Below, piece by piece: positions 1-5,220 of a DNA stretch of 6,427 nucleotides. The stretch covers positions 1 to 6,427 of the forward strand of contig JAUWZY010000054.1 of the NCBI GenBank assembly GCA_030615045.1. The letters run 5' to 3'. This stretch comes from Chloroflexota bacterium. Lineage in GTDB: Bacteria; Chloroflexota; Dehalococcoidia; SZUA-161; JAUWZY01. Every line of letters starts with the position of its first letter. Position 1 is the first letter of the stretch. The translations under genes were made by a program, and so were the position numbers. Below the pieces are notes generated by a model. The model saw nothing but the letters and a program-made list of their open reading frames with translations. It did no database searches and was not told the origin of the DNA.

Positions 1-184
1 CTGTTGATAGCCGACAAACGGCATTGAGAAACCAGGGCTGCTCTCGGTAACCCATGGGCTCGGTCTCATAAATAGAGGACACCTGCTCAACAGTCACCCT
101 TTGCCCCAAGCGCTGAAGCGCCTTGGCTATGTTCCTCTCCCTATCGCCCAGGTTTGACCCCAATCCGAGATAAGCTGTAACCAT
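1..184 (-). CDS. folK: FolK (HPPK), N-terminal part, cut by the window edge
   Basis: 2-amino-4-hydroxy-6-hydroxymethyldihydropteridine pyrophosphokinase, a cytosolic enzyme that transfers pyrophosphate from ATP to the pterin alcohol in folate synthesis. Reading the - strand from the ATG at 184-182 gives 61 open codons to the window edge. They begin MVTAYLGLGSNLGDRERNI, the classic HPPK start (GLGSNLGDR), followed by VSSIYETEPMGY and then QPWFLNAV, which match the family's substrate-binding loop and the conserved (Q/D)xxFLN segment. The full protein is usually about 160 residues, so the C-terminal two thirds, including the HPPK signature with the Mg-binding Asp pair, lie outside. The ribosome-binding site is weak (a GTCAGG about 8 bases before the ATG). 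A TACAAT at 205-200 on the - strand could be its -10 box. It is transcribed away from the carboxyltransferase operon. The identification is firm; that the missing part is intact cannot be seen. Confidence 0.9.
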   Translation of the reverse strand, partial: MVTAYLGLGSNLGDRERNIAKALQRLGQRVTVEQVSSIYETEPMGYREQPWFLNAVCRLST

Positions 185-313
185 ATGACAAACCTGACCC
201 TATTGTAGCATGGCTTAACTCCATTGAGAATGCCGTCCTGGACTTTCATTTTTGCCCTCGTTCTGATAATATTATCTACGTTTGATGTCACAATTAACCA
301 AAGGAGACGGGCG
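185..313. promoter_or_regulatory. Divergent intergenic region, folK / carboxyltransferase operon
   Basis: This gap separates two genes that point away from each other, so both promoters should lie here. For the + strand operon the best -10-like sequence is GATAAT at 265-270, overlapping TAATAT and TATTAT up to 275, in a local AT-rich patch. No convincing -35 box sits 16-18 bases upstream of it. A TTGAGA at 224-229 is a fair -35 match but has only a poor -10 partner. For folK a TACAAT is present on the - strand (205-200). I see no clear operator palindrome. An open frame reads through this gap in phase with the carboxyltransferase gene, but it is not believed to be translated. Confidence 0.35.
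300..306 (+). promoter_or_regulatory. Shine-Dalgarno site fixing the carboxyltransferase start
   Basis: AAAGGAG, a near-perfect anti-16S match, lies 7 bases before the ATG at 314. The upstream in-phase ATG at 224 has no such site. This decides the start in favour of 314. Confidence 0.85.
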
Positions 314-1867
314 ATGACCACTCCCGCTGACCACATCAGGGAACTAAAGGAGAGAATAGCAAGGGAGAAGGCATTAGGTGGACCAGAGCAGGTTCATAAA
401 CAGCACCAAGCTGGCAAGTTAACAGCGCGGGAGAGGCTTGACCTGCTTTTCGACCCGGGGAGCTTTCATGAACTCGATATCTTTGTTCGCCATCGCTCCA
501 CTTACTTCGACATGTCCCAGACCTTTGTTCCCGGAGAGGGGGTGGTCACCGGTTACGGGATGGTGAATGGTCGTCCCGTATGCGCCTTCTCCCAGGACTT
601 CACCTCCATGGCTGGAACCTTAGGCGAGATGCATGGCAAGAAGATATGCAAGGTTATGGACTTGGCCATGAGCATCGGCGCTCCCATCGTTGGCTTTAAT
701 GACTCGGGAGGAGCTCGCATCCAAGAAGGAGTCGATGCCCTCTCCGGATATGGAGACATATTCTATCGCAATTCCTGTGCTTCAGGGGTTATCCCCCAGA
801 TATCAGCGATAATGGGGCCCACTGCAGGAGGGGCTGTTTACTCCCCGGCAATGACCGACTGGATATTTATGGTCAAGAAGACGAGCTATATGTTTATCAC
901 CGGTTCCGATGTCATCAAGGCAGCCGTTGGCGAAGAGGTTACCTTAGAGGACCTCGGTGGCGCCATGGTTCATAGCGCCAAGAGCGGTGTCGCTCACTTC
1001 GCCTGCGATAGCGATGCCGAGGCCATTGCTCTAATCAAGGAATTGCTCGATTATCTGCCTTCAAGCAATAAGGAACATCCGCCTATCGTTGCTGCCGACG
1101 ACGATCCCAAGCGCATCGAACCCGCGCTCGATGCCATAGTGCCCCAAGACCCACGCAAGAGCTATGACATGAGGGCTGTCATCTCCTCCATTGTGGACAA
1201 TGGTCAAATTATGGAGCCCCATTACCACTATGCCCAGAATATCATCGTTTGCTTTGCCCGGGTTAATGGCAGGACAGTGGGCATCATCGCCAACCAACCC
1301 CAATTTCTCGCTGGCTGCCTGGACATAAATGCTGCAGACAAAGCCACCCGCTTCATTCGATTTTGTGATGCTTTCAACATCCCACTACTCACCATTGTTG
1401 ATGTCCCCGGCTATCTGCCAGGAACGAACCAAGAGTGGTCTGGGATTATCAGGCACGGGGCCAAGCTCCTCTGGTGCTATTCCGAGGCCACTGTGCCCAA
1501 GATCACCCTGATCACGCGCAAGGCCTATGGCGGCTCCTACCTTGCCATGTGCGGTCGGGAGCTGGGCGCTGATATGGTCTTCGCCTGGCCCACAGCCGAA
1601 CTGGCAGTTATGGGGGCGGAAGGAGCTATCGGCATCATCTATCGCCGTGAGCTAAATGAAGCCGAAGACCCCGCGGCAAAGCGTGAGCAGAAACTCAAGG
1701 AATACCGTGAGCTCTTGTATAATCCTTATATCGCCGCCTCACGGGGCTATATCGATGAGGTCATCGTACCTCAGCAAACACGGCCTAAGATAGTTGCTGC
1801 CTTAGAGCTCCTCTCGACCAAACACGAGACCAGACCGGCTAAAAAGCATGGCAACATACCTATGTAG
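314..1867 (+). CDS. Methylmalonyl-CoA/propionyl-CoA carboxyltransferase (12S/MmdA/PccB type)
   Basis: Carboxyltransferase subunit of a biotin-dependent acyl-CoA carboxylase, decarboxylase or transcarboxylase. It moves CO2 between carboxybiotin and an acyl-CoA, probably propionyl-CoA/methylmalonyl-CoA. At 517 residues it has the usual length, with two crotonase-fold halves. In the N half, FNDSGGARIQEG (about 128-139) and GPTAGGAVYSPAMTD (168-182) carry the first oxyanion hole. In the C half, DVPGYLPGTNQEWSGIIRHG (363-382) and RKAYGGSYLAMCGRELGAD (402-420) carry the second, followed by AWPTAELAVMGAEGA. The tail TRPAKKHGNIP (506-516) is typical of Propionibacterium transcarboxylase 12S and MmdA. 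Leu410 sits where PccB proteins often have the substrate-selecting Asp (Asp422 in Streptomyces PccB). A start at 224 would add 30 residues with a false membrane-like helix. No biotin carboxylase, biotin carrier or membrane subunit is in view, so direction and partners are unknown. It is first in the operon, 12 bases before the next gene. The family is certain, the exact substrate probable. Confidence 0.92.
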   Translation: MTTPADHIRELKERIAREKALGGPEQVHKQHQAGKLTARERLDLLFDPGSFHELDIFVRHRSTYFDMSQTFVPGEGVVTGYGMVNGRPVCAFSQDFTSMAGTLGEMHGKKICKVMDLAMSIGAPIVGFNDSGGARIQEGVDALSGYGDIFYRNSCASGVIPQISAIMGPTAGGAVYSPAMTDWIFMVKKTSYMFITGSDVIKAAVGEEVTLEDLGGAMVHSAKSGVAHFACDSDAEAIALIKELLDYLPSSNKEHPPIVAADDDPKRIEPALDAIVPQDPRKSYDMRAVISSIVDNGQIMEPHYHYAQNIIVCFARVNGRTVGIIANQPQFLAGCLDINAADKATRFIRFCDAFNIPLLTIVDVPGYLPGTNQEWSGIIRHGAKLLWCYSEATVPKITLITRKAYGGSYLAMCGRELGADMVFAWPTAELAVMGAEGAIGIIYRRELNEAEDPAAKREQKLKEYRELLYNPYIAASRGYIDEVIVPQQTRPKIVAALELLSTKHETRPAKKHGNIPM

Positions 1868-1879
1868 GAGAGATAATAA

Positions 1880-3133
1880 ATGGCAATGACTTTAGTGGAA
1901 AAGATCCTCAGTGAGAAGTCGGGGCTGGATGTCAGGGCGGGCGATATCATTGTTGCCCCGGTGGACATAGCCTTTGTCCAGGACGGCACCGGCCCGCTGA
2001 CGATAAGCCAGTTCCAAGCCTGTAGCTTTGAGAGGTTAGCCAATCCCTTAACCTCTATCATCTTCCTCGACCATGCCGCCCCAAGCGCAAGCCGTGAGCT
2101 GTCAAACGACCATAACCGGCTCCGGGAGTTCGCCAAAAGAAACGGCGCCCAGCTATTCGAGATCGGGGATGGCATCAGCCACCAGCTAATCGCAGAAAGT
2201 TACGCCAGCCCTGGGGAGATAATCATCGGCGCCGATTCCCATACTGGAATGGCTGGTGCACTTGGGGCTTTTGCCACCGGGATGGGGTCAACCGATGTCG
2301 CCATCGCCCTCTCCCTGGGCAAGACCTGGCTCCGAGTCCCTGAGAGCTTCAAAGTGATTATCAACGGGCAGCTCTCCAAGGGGGTTTGTGCCAAGGACAT
2401 TGCCCTTTATCTCGTCGGAAACCTGGGGGCAGATGGCGCTACCTATAAGGCACTCGAGTTTTGCGGCGATGGCATAGCCTATTTGACGATGTCGGAGCGG
2501 CTGACCATAGCCAGCATGGCTGTAGAAGCTGGGGCCAAGGTGGGGCTTTTCCCCTCCGACGAAATCACTCACAGCTATCTGGAACATCACGGCCGGGGGC
2601 AAAAATATCGTCCCCTCGAGCCCGAACCCGATGCCAGCTATGAGCGAGTTATCAAGATCGATGCCACAAGGTTAGAGCCAATGGTGGCTAAGCCTCACTC
2701 GGTGGATAACACCGCCTTGGTGCGAGAGCTTGAGGACATGAAGGTCCAGCAGGTATTCATCGGCACTTGTAGCAATGGACGGCTTGAGGACTTGGCGGTA
2801 GCGACTGAAATCCTCAGGGGCAGAAAGCGCCACCCCGATACCAGATTCATAGTTGCCCCAGCTTCCCGGCAAGTCCTCTCTGAGGCAATTCAAGCGGGAT
2901 ACATTCAAGCATTGGTTAATGCAGGGGCGGTTATTGCGCCCCCGGGCTGTGCTGCTTGCCTGGGCGTCCATCATGGGGTTTTAGGAGACGGAGAGGTTTG
3001 CCTCTCCACCGCTAACCGCAATTTCAAGGGACGCATGGGGAATCCCGAGGCCTTTATCTATCTGGCAAGCCCGGCCACCGCCGCCGCCACTGCTATCGCT
3101 GGCTGCATCGCCGATCCAAGGGAGATGATGTGA
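1880..3133 (+). CDS. LeuC/homoaconitase-type hydratase large subunit (probable aconitase)
   Basis: Large [4Fe-4S] subunit of the split isopropylmalate isomerase / homoaconitase branch of the aconitase superfamily. It isomerises a hydroxy-acid by dehydration and rehydration. 417 residues is normal for this branch. Visible motifs are FLDHAAPS (62-69), IIGADSHTG with GALGAFATGMGSTDVA (115-141), IGTCSNGRLEDL (294-305), PPGCAACLGVHHG (354-366) and NRNFKGRMGN (379-388). Cys297, Cys357 and Cys360 are the expected cluster ligands. The ending ASPATAAATAIAG is also typical. The ATG follows AGGAGAGA (1866-1873), which overlaps the preceding stop. A second ATG two codons in (1886) is possible. Because isocitrate dehydrogenase follows and no other leucine gene is present, citrate/isocitrate is the likelier substrate than isopropylmalate; that is inference from context. 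Many pipelines would label it leuC. Confidence 0.88.
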   Translation: MAMTLVEKILSEKSGLDVRAGDIIVAPVDIAFVQDGTGPLTISQFQACSFERLANPLTSIIFLDHAAPSASRELSNDHNRLREFAKRNGAQLFEIGDGISHQLIAESYASPGEIIIGADSHTGMAGALGAFATGMGSTDVAIALSLGKTWLRVPESFKVIINGQLSKGVCAKDIALYLVGNLGADGATYKALEFCGDGIAYLTMSERLTIASMAVEAGAKVGLFPSDEITHSYLEHHGRGQKYRPLEPEPDASYERVIKIDATRLEPMVAKPHSVDNTALVRELEDMKVQQVFIGTCSNGRLEDLAVATEILRGRKRHPDTRFIVAPASRQVLSEAIQAGYIQALVNAGAVIAPPGCAACLGVHHGVLGDGEVCLSTANRNFKGRMGNPEAFIYLASPATAAATAIAGCIADPREMM

Positions 3134-3627
3134 TGCTTAGAGGAAAGGCATTTAAATTCGGAGATAATATCTCAACAGACCTTATCAGCCCGGGGAGATA
3201 CTTCCACCTGAGGAGCGATTTACCCGAGCTGGCGAAACATGTTATGGAGGATGCCGACCCCAGCTTCGCCTCTAGGGTCAAGCCCGGCGATTTTGTCGTT
3301 GCCGGCAAGGACTTTGGGCTCGGCTCCAGCCGAGAGCATGCCCCCTTGGTGATCAAGATGGCAGGAGTCAGCGCCGTCTTGGCTAAGACAGCAGCCAAGA
3401 TCTTCTTCAGAAACGCGTTCAATATCGGGCTCCCCGTTCTCATCTGCGACACCGATAAGATCAACGAGGGGGATGAATTAGAGATCGATTTGACAGCTGG
3501 CACCATCAAAAACCTGAGCACTGGAGCTGAGCTCACCTTCGGCAAGATCCCTGAGGTCATGCTCAAAATCTTGAACGAAGGGGGACTAGTCCCCTATATC
3601 AAGAAATACGGCGATTTTGCGCTATAG
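3133..3627 (+). CDS. LeuD/homoaconitase-type hydratase small subunit
   Basis: Small (swivelling-domain) partner of the preceding subunit; the two form the active site together. It has 164 residues, as usual for LeuD. It opens with LRGKAFKFGDNISTDLISPGRY. The substrate-binding motif GLGSSREHAP spans 62-71, with Ser65, Ser66, Arg67 and Glu68. AKIFFRNAFNIGLPVL follows (88-103). The loop after GR, residues 23-26, reads YFHL. Methanogen homoaconitase has YLRT there and isopropylmalate isomerase YLVY, so this protein matches neither and its substrate cannot be read from the loop. I prefer the ATG at 3133, which shares one base with the previous TGA (TGATG) and sits 8 bases after AAGGGAG (3118-3124). 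A GTG one codon earlier (3130) is the alternative and would give 165 residues and a 4-base overlap. The tight coupling implies translation in step with the large subunit. Confidence 0.88.
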   Translation: MLRGKAFKFGDNISTDLISPGRYFHLRSDLPELAKHVMEDADPSFASRVKPGDFVVAGKDFGLGSSREHAPLVIKMAGVSAVLAKTAAKIFFRNAFNIGLPVLICDTDKINEGDELEIDLTAGTIKNLSTGAELTFGKIPEVMLKILNEGGLVPYIKKYGDFAL

Positions 3628-3647
3628 CTTTAAAGGGGAATGCCTCT

Positions 3648-4259
3648 GTGTCTTACAATATCACTCTGATTCCCGGCGATGGCGTCGGCCCTGAAGTTGT
3701 CGAGGCGGCAAGGAAGGTGCTTGAGGCCACCGGCATCTCCTTCAACTGGGAGGCGCATGATGTTGGCACCAGCGCCCTGGAAAAGCATGGCACGCCACTC
3801 CCCCAACAGGTGCTCGATTCCGTCAGGAAGAATAAGGTAGCGCTCAAGGGTCCTGTGACCACACCGGTGGGCACAGGCTTCAGGAGCGTCAATGTCGCCT
3901 TGCGGCAAGAATTGGCTCTCTACGCCTGTGTTCGTCCCTATAGAAGCTATCAAGGCCTCCCATCAAAATATCAAGATGTGGACATCGTGGTGGTGAGGGA
4001 AAATACCGAAGACCTTTATGCCGGGATTGAGTTCGAAAGAGGGACAGATGAAACCGTAGGGCTTATCGATTTCATCGCTGCCGCCGGGCAGAAGAGGATA
4101 AGCGCCGACTCCGGCATCAGCATCAAGCCCATTTCAGAGGGGGCGTCGAAGAGGATTGTCAAATTCGCCTTCGATTATGCCCGGGCTAATGGTCGAAAAA
4201 AGGTGACCGCAGCGCACAAGGCGAACATTATGAAGTTCTCCGATGGGCTGTTCCTATAA
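3648..4259 (+). CDS. Isocitrate dehydrogenase, N-terminal fragment (203 aa)
   Basis: This is the part before the premature TAA and the only part with a ribosome-binding site. It holds the nucleotide-binding start ITLIPGDGVGPEV (5-17), the substrate loop around Ser80, RENTEDLYAGIE with Arg117 and Tyr124, and the catalytic Lys191 in AAHKANIMKFSDG. It lacks all three metal-binding acidic positions and the cofactor-binding segment, so alone it should be inactive and probably unstable. Confidence 0.7.
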   Translation: MSYNITLIPGDGVGPEVVEAARKVLEATGISFNWEAHDVGTSALEKHGTPLPQQVLDSVRKNKVALKGPVTTPVGTGFRSVNVALRQELALYACVRPYRSYQGLPSKYQDVDIVVVRENTEDLYAGIEFERGTDETVGLIDFIAAAGQKRISADSGISIKPISEGASKRIVKFAFDYARANGRKKVTAAHKANIMKFSDGLFL

Positions 4260-4271
4260 GCAGCCCGCCAA

Positions 4272-4730
4272 GTGGCGCAAGATTATCCCGACATCGAATT
4301 TGAGGATGTGATTGTGGATAACCTCTGCATGCAGCTGGTGCGAAATCCACAGCGCTATGACATTCTGGTCCTGCCCAATCTCTATGGAGACATCGTCTCC
4401 GAGCTCTGCGCCGGGCTCATCGGGGGGATAGGGGTGGCACCAAGCGCCAACATCGGGGAAGGGATTGCCGTCTTTGAGCCAGCCCATGGCAGCGCCCCCA
4501 AATATGCTGGGGAGAATAAGGTCAACCCTATAGCTACTATGCTCTCCGCGGTGATCATGCTCCACTATATCGGGGAGAAAGAGGCAGCTGATAAGATGGA
4601 ACTGGCTATCACTCAAGTCATCGCTGAAGGGAAAGCAGTCACCTATGACCTGAAGCCCGAGCAGGCGGCAACCACCTCCCAAGTGGCGGAGGCGGTAATT
4701 GAGAAGCTGAAAAGTAAACCGCTTTATTAA
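4272..4730 (+). CDS. Isocitrate dehydrogenase, C-terminal fragment (about 152 aa)
   Basis: This is the continuation of the same frame after the TAA. The first possible start is the GTG at 4272, with no Shine-Dalgarno site before it (CGCCAA), so separate translation is unlikely unless by reinitiation. It holds VDNLCMQLV (Asp224, the Asp283 equivalent), NLYGDIVSELCAGLIGG (Asp248, Glu252), APSANIG, and the cofactor segment AHGSAPKYAGENKVNP. The ending EAVIEKLKSKPLY is a normal family C-terminus. Confidence 0.6.
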   Translation: MAQDYPDIEFEDVIVDNLCMQLVRNPQRYDILVLPNLYGDIVSELCAGLIGGIGVAPSANIGEGIAVFEPAHGSAPKYAGENKVNPIATMLSAVIMLHYIGEKEAADKMELAITQVIAEGKAVTYDLKPEQAATTSQVAEAVIEKLKSKPLY

Positions 4731-4750
4731 TACTATCGACTTAAGACAAG

Positions 4751-4780
4751 TTTTTGCCAAGCTTTAAAGCTTGGCAAAAA
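4751..4780. repeat. Perfect 30-bp palindrome 20 bases after the idh stop
   Basis: Both arms are 15 bases and match without an error. The core is GCCAAGCTTTAAAGCTTGGC (4756-4775), flanked by TTTTT on the left and AAAAA on the right. As RNA it forms a hairpin at the operon's end. However, an intrinsic terminator should have the U run on the 3' side, and here the 3' side is A-rich, then TATTAG, on both strands. It may still act as a weak terminator or a 3'-end stabiliser. As DNA it could be a protein-binding or recombination site. Confidence 0.8.
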
Positions 4781-4781
4781 T

Positions 4782-4945
4782 ATTAGCGGACAGGCTGGTG
4801 AGGGACAACCTCGCTGGTTGAAGCTCAAGTGTGAAAGAACACTCGAGTTTCGGAGACGGGCCTTCGGGAGTACCCCCAGCTACAAACCCTCCAGGCAAGG
4901 AGAGAGGAGGAGCGGCAAACTCCTTACGCCCAGCCTGTCGCTATT
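4782..4945 (+). ncRNA. Candidate structured RNA, about 160 nt, unknown family
   Basis: The ends pair as a long helix: AGCGGACAGGCTGG (4785-4798) with CCAGCCTGTCGCT (4930-4942), 13 pairs with one bulged G, plus a T-A pair at 4784/4943. Inside, compatible nested helices are GAGGG 4800-4804 with CCCTC 4887-4891, and GCTGG 4813-4817 with CCAGC 4876-4880. AAGCTCAAGTGT 4821-4832 pairs with ACACTCGAGTTT 4839-4850 (one A-C mismatch, one G-U pair, loop GAAAGA). AAGGAG 4897-4902 pairs with CTCCTT 4920-4925. A CTTCGG motif also occurs at 4862-4867. A T-rich stretch with TTTTT at 4950-4954 follows and could help end transcription. I compared it by memory with 6S, SRP, RNase P, tmRNA, retron and group II intron RNAs and common riboswitches and recognised none. 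The strand is a guess, since the helices would also form in the complement, and no clear promoter precedes it. It could also be a DNA-level repeat. Confidence 0.45.
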
Positions 4946-5067
4946 TCCCTTTTTAATGTGCTTCCAGCGTAAATTGTTAATTGCTCAGCGTATTCAAAAA
5001 TCCGGCTTTTCCTGCTATACATCTCGCAGCGTGCGTTTTGAAAATCCCTGTAAGACCTTACCCCCTC

Positions 5068-5099
5068 TTGACATGACAAAAGTTTTGCTGAGTTATACT
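5068..5099 (+). promoter_or_regulatory. Possible upstream promoter
   Basis: A perfect TTGACA (5068-5073) precedes TATACT (5094-5099), but with a 20-base spacer, which is too long. An overlapping ATGACA (5073-5078) gives 15 bases. Neither is ideal, so this is a weak call. It would read toward the DUF5343 gene. Confidence 0.3.
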
Positions 5100-5107
5100 A
5101 AGAATAA

Positions 5108-5135
5108 ATACGATATTGGTAATTGTCAAACGTAT
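5108..5135. repeat. Imperfect inverted repeat, possible operator
   Basis: ATACG (5108-5112) and CGTAT (5131-5135) flank an inner imperfect repeat TTGGTAATTGTCAA (5116-5129). The inner and outer centres are offset by one base. It lies between the two candidate promoters upstream of the DUF5343 gene, a sensible place for a regulator site. It could be chance in AT-rich DNA. Confidence 0.25.
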
Positions 5136-5161
5136 GTCCACCAAAATAAAAAAGAGGACTA

Positions 5162-5190
5162 TTGATAAAAGGTTAGGACAGTGATAAAAT
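5162..5190 (+). promoter_or_regulatory. Sigma70-type promoter of the DUF5343 gene
   Basis: TTGATA (5162-5167), a 17-base spacer, then TAAAAT (5185-5190): each box matches five of six consensus bases at the ideal spacing. Transcription would start near 5197. That leaves about 24 bases of leader before the ATG at 5221 but fewer than 10 before the ATG at 5206, which favours the later start. Confidence 0.6.
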
Positions 5191-5220
5191 ATTAAATGAG
5201 TTGAGATGAGATGGGGGACT

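Larger units (their letters stand above)
3648..4730 (+). pseudogene. Isocitrate dehydrogenase interrupted by one in-frame TAA
   Basis: Oxidative decarboxylation of isocitrate to 2-oxoglutarate, the step after aconitase. Read as one frame of 361 codons it covers a complete Idh/IPMDH-family protein, with a single TAA at codon 204 (4257-4259). The sequence is FSDGLFL-stop-AARQVAQDYPDIEFED, where relatives have a Glu (GAA or GAG), so one G to T change explains it. There is no second stop and no frameshift on either side. Isocitrate rather than isopropylmalate is indicated by FRSVNVALRQ with Ser80, Asn82 and Arg86, and by Arg96, equivalents of E. coli Ser113, Asn115, Arg119 and Arg129. NADP+ is suggested by Lys285, Tyr286 and Val292, matching E. 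coli Lys344, Tyr345 and Val351. Glu252 replaces a metal-binding Asp. The start is GTG at 3648, nine bases after AAAGGGG; an ATG at 3640 is out of frame. It could be a real nonsense mutation, a sequence error or, less likely, readthrough. Confidence 0.8.
4946..5161. other. AT-rich non-coding stretch before the DUF5343 gene
   Basis: I see no believable gene here. The stretch is visibly richer in A and T than the metabolic operon. It holds three copies of CAGCGT (4965, 4986, 5027), a possible upstream promoter (5068-5099) and an imperfect inverted repeat (5108-5135). Together with the candidate RNA it makes about 490 bases between the isocitrate dehydrogenase stop and the next start without a supported protein gene. 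An open frame beginning with TTG inside the RNA element crosses it but looks accidental. Confidence 0.5.

Noticed and set aside
224..313. 30-residue N-terminal extension of the carboxyltransferase that looks like a membrane helix
   Set aside because: The ATG at 224 lacks a ribosome site, while AAAGGAG sits 7 bases before the ATG at 314. The family starts near MTTPADHIREL and is cytosolic.
4257..4259. Programmed readthrough or an unusual amino acid at the internal stop
   Set aside because: The codon is TAA, not the TGA of selenocysteine or TAG of pyrrolysine, relatives have Glu there, and no recoding signal is visible.
4751..4780. Ordinary intrinsic terminator
   Set aside because: There is no U run on the 3' side of the hairpin; A residues and TATTAG follow instead. 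A terminator role is possible but not shown.
4821..4850. Group II intron domain V, suggested by the GAAA-containing hairpin after a palindrome
   Set aside because: The loop is the six bases GAAAGA rather than a GAAA tetraloop, the two-base bulge and catalytic triad are absent, and no reverse transcriptase or intron ends are seen.
4785..4942. Retron msr-msd RNA, because its ends pair like a1/a2
   Set aside because: No reverse transcriptase gene is present, and the inner folding is branched without the long msd hairpin. The neighbour is a DUF5343-like protein.
4818..5165. 115-codon open frame on the + strand
   Set aside because: It begins with TTG inside the structured RNA element, lacks a ribosome site, is rich in Arg, Lys and Ser without any domain pattern, and overlaps the promoter-like region.
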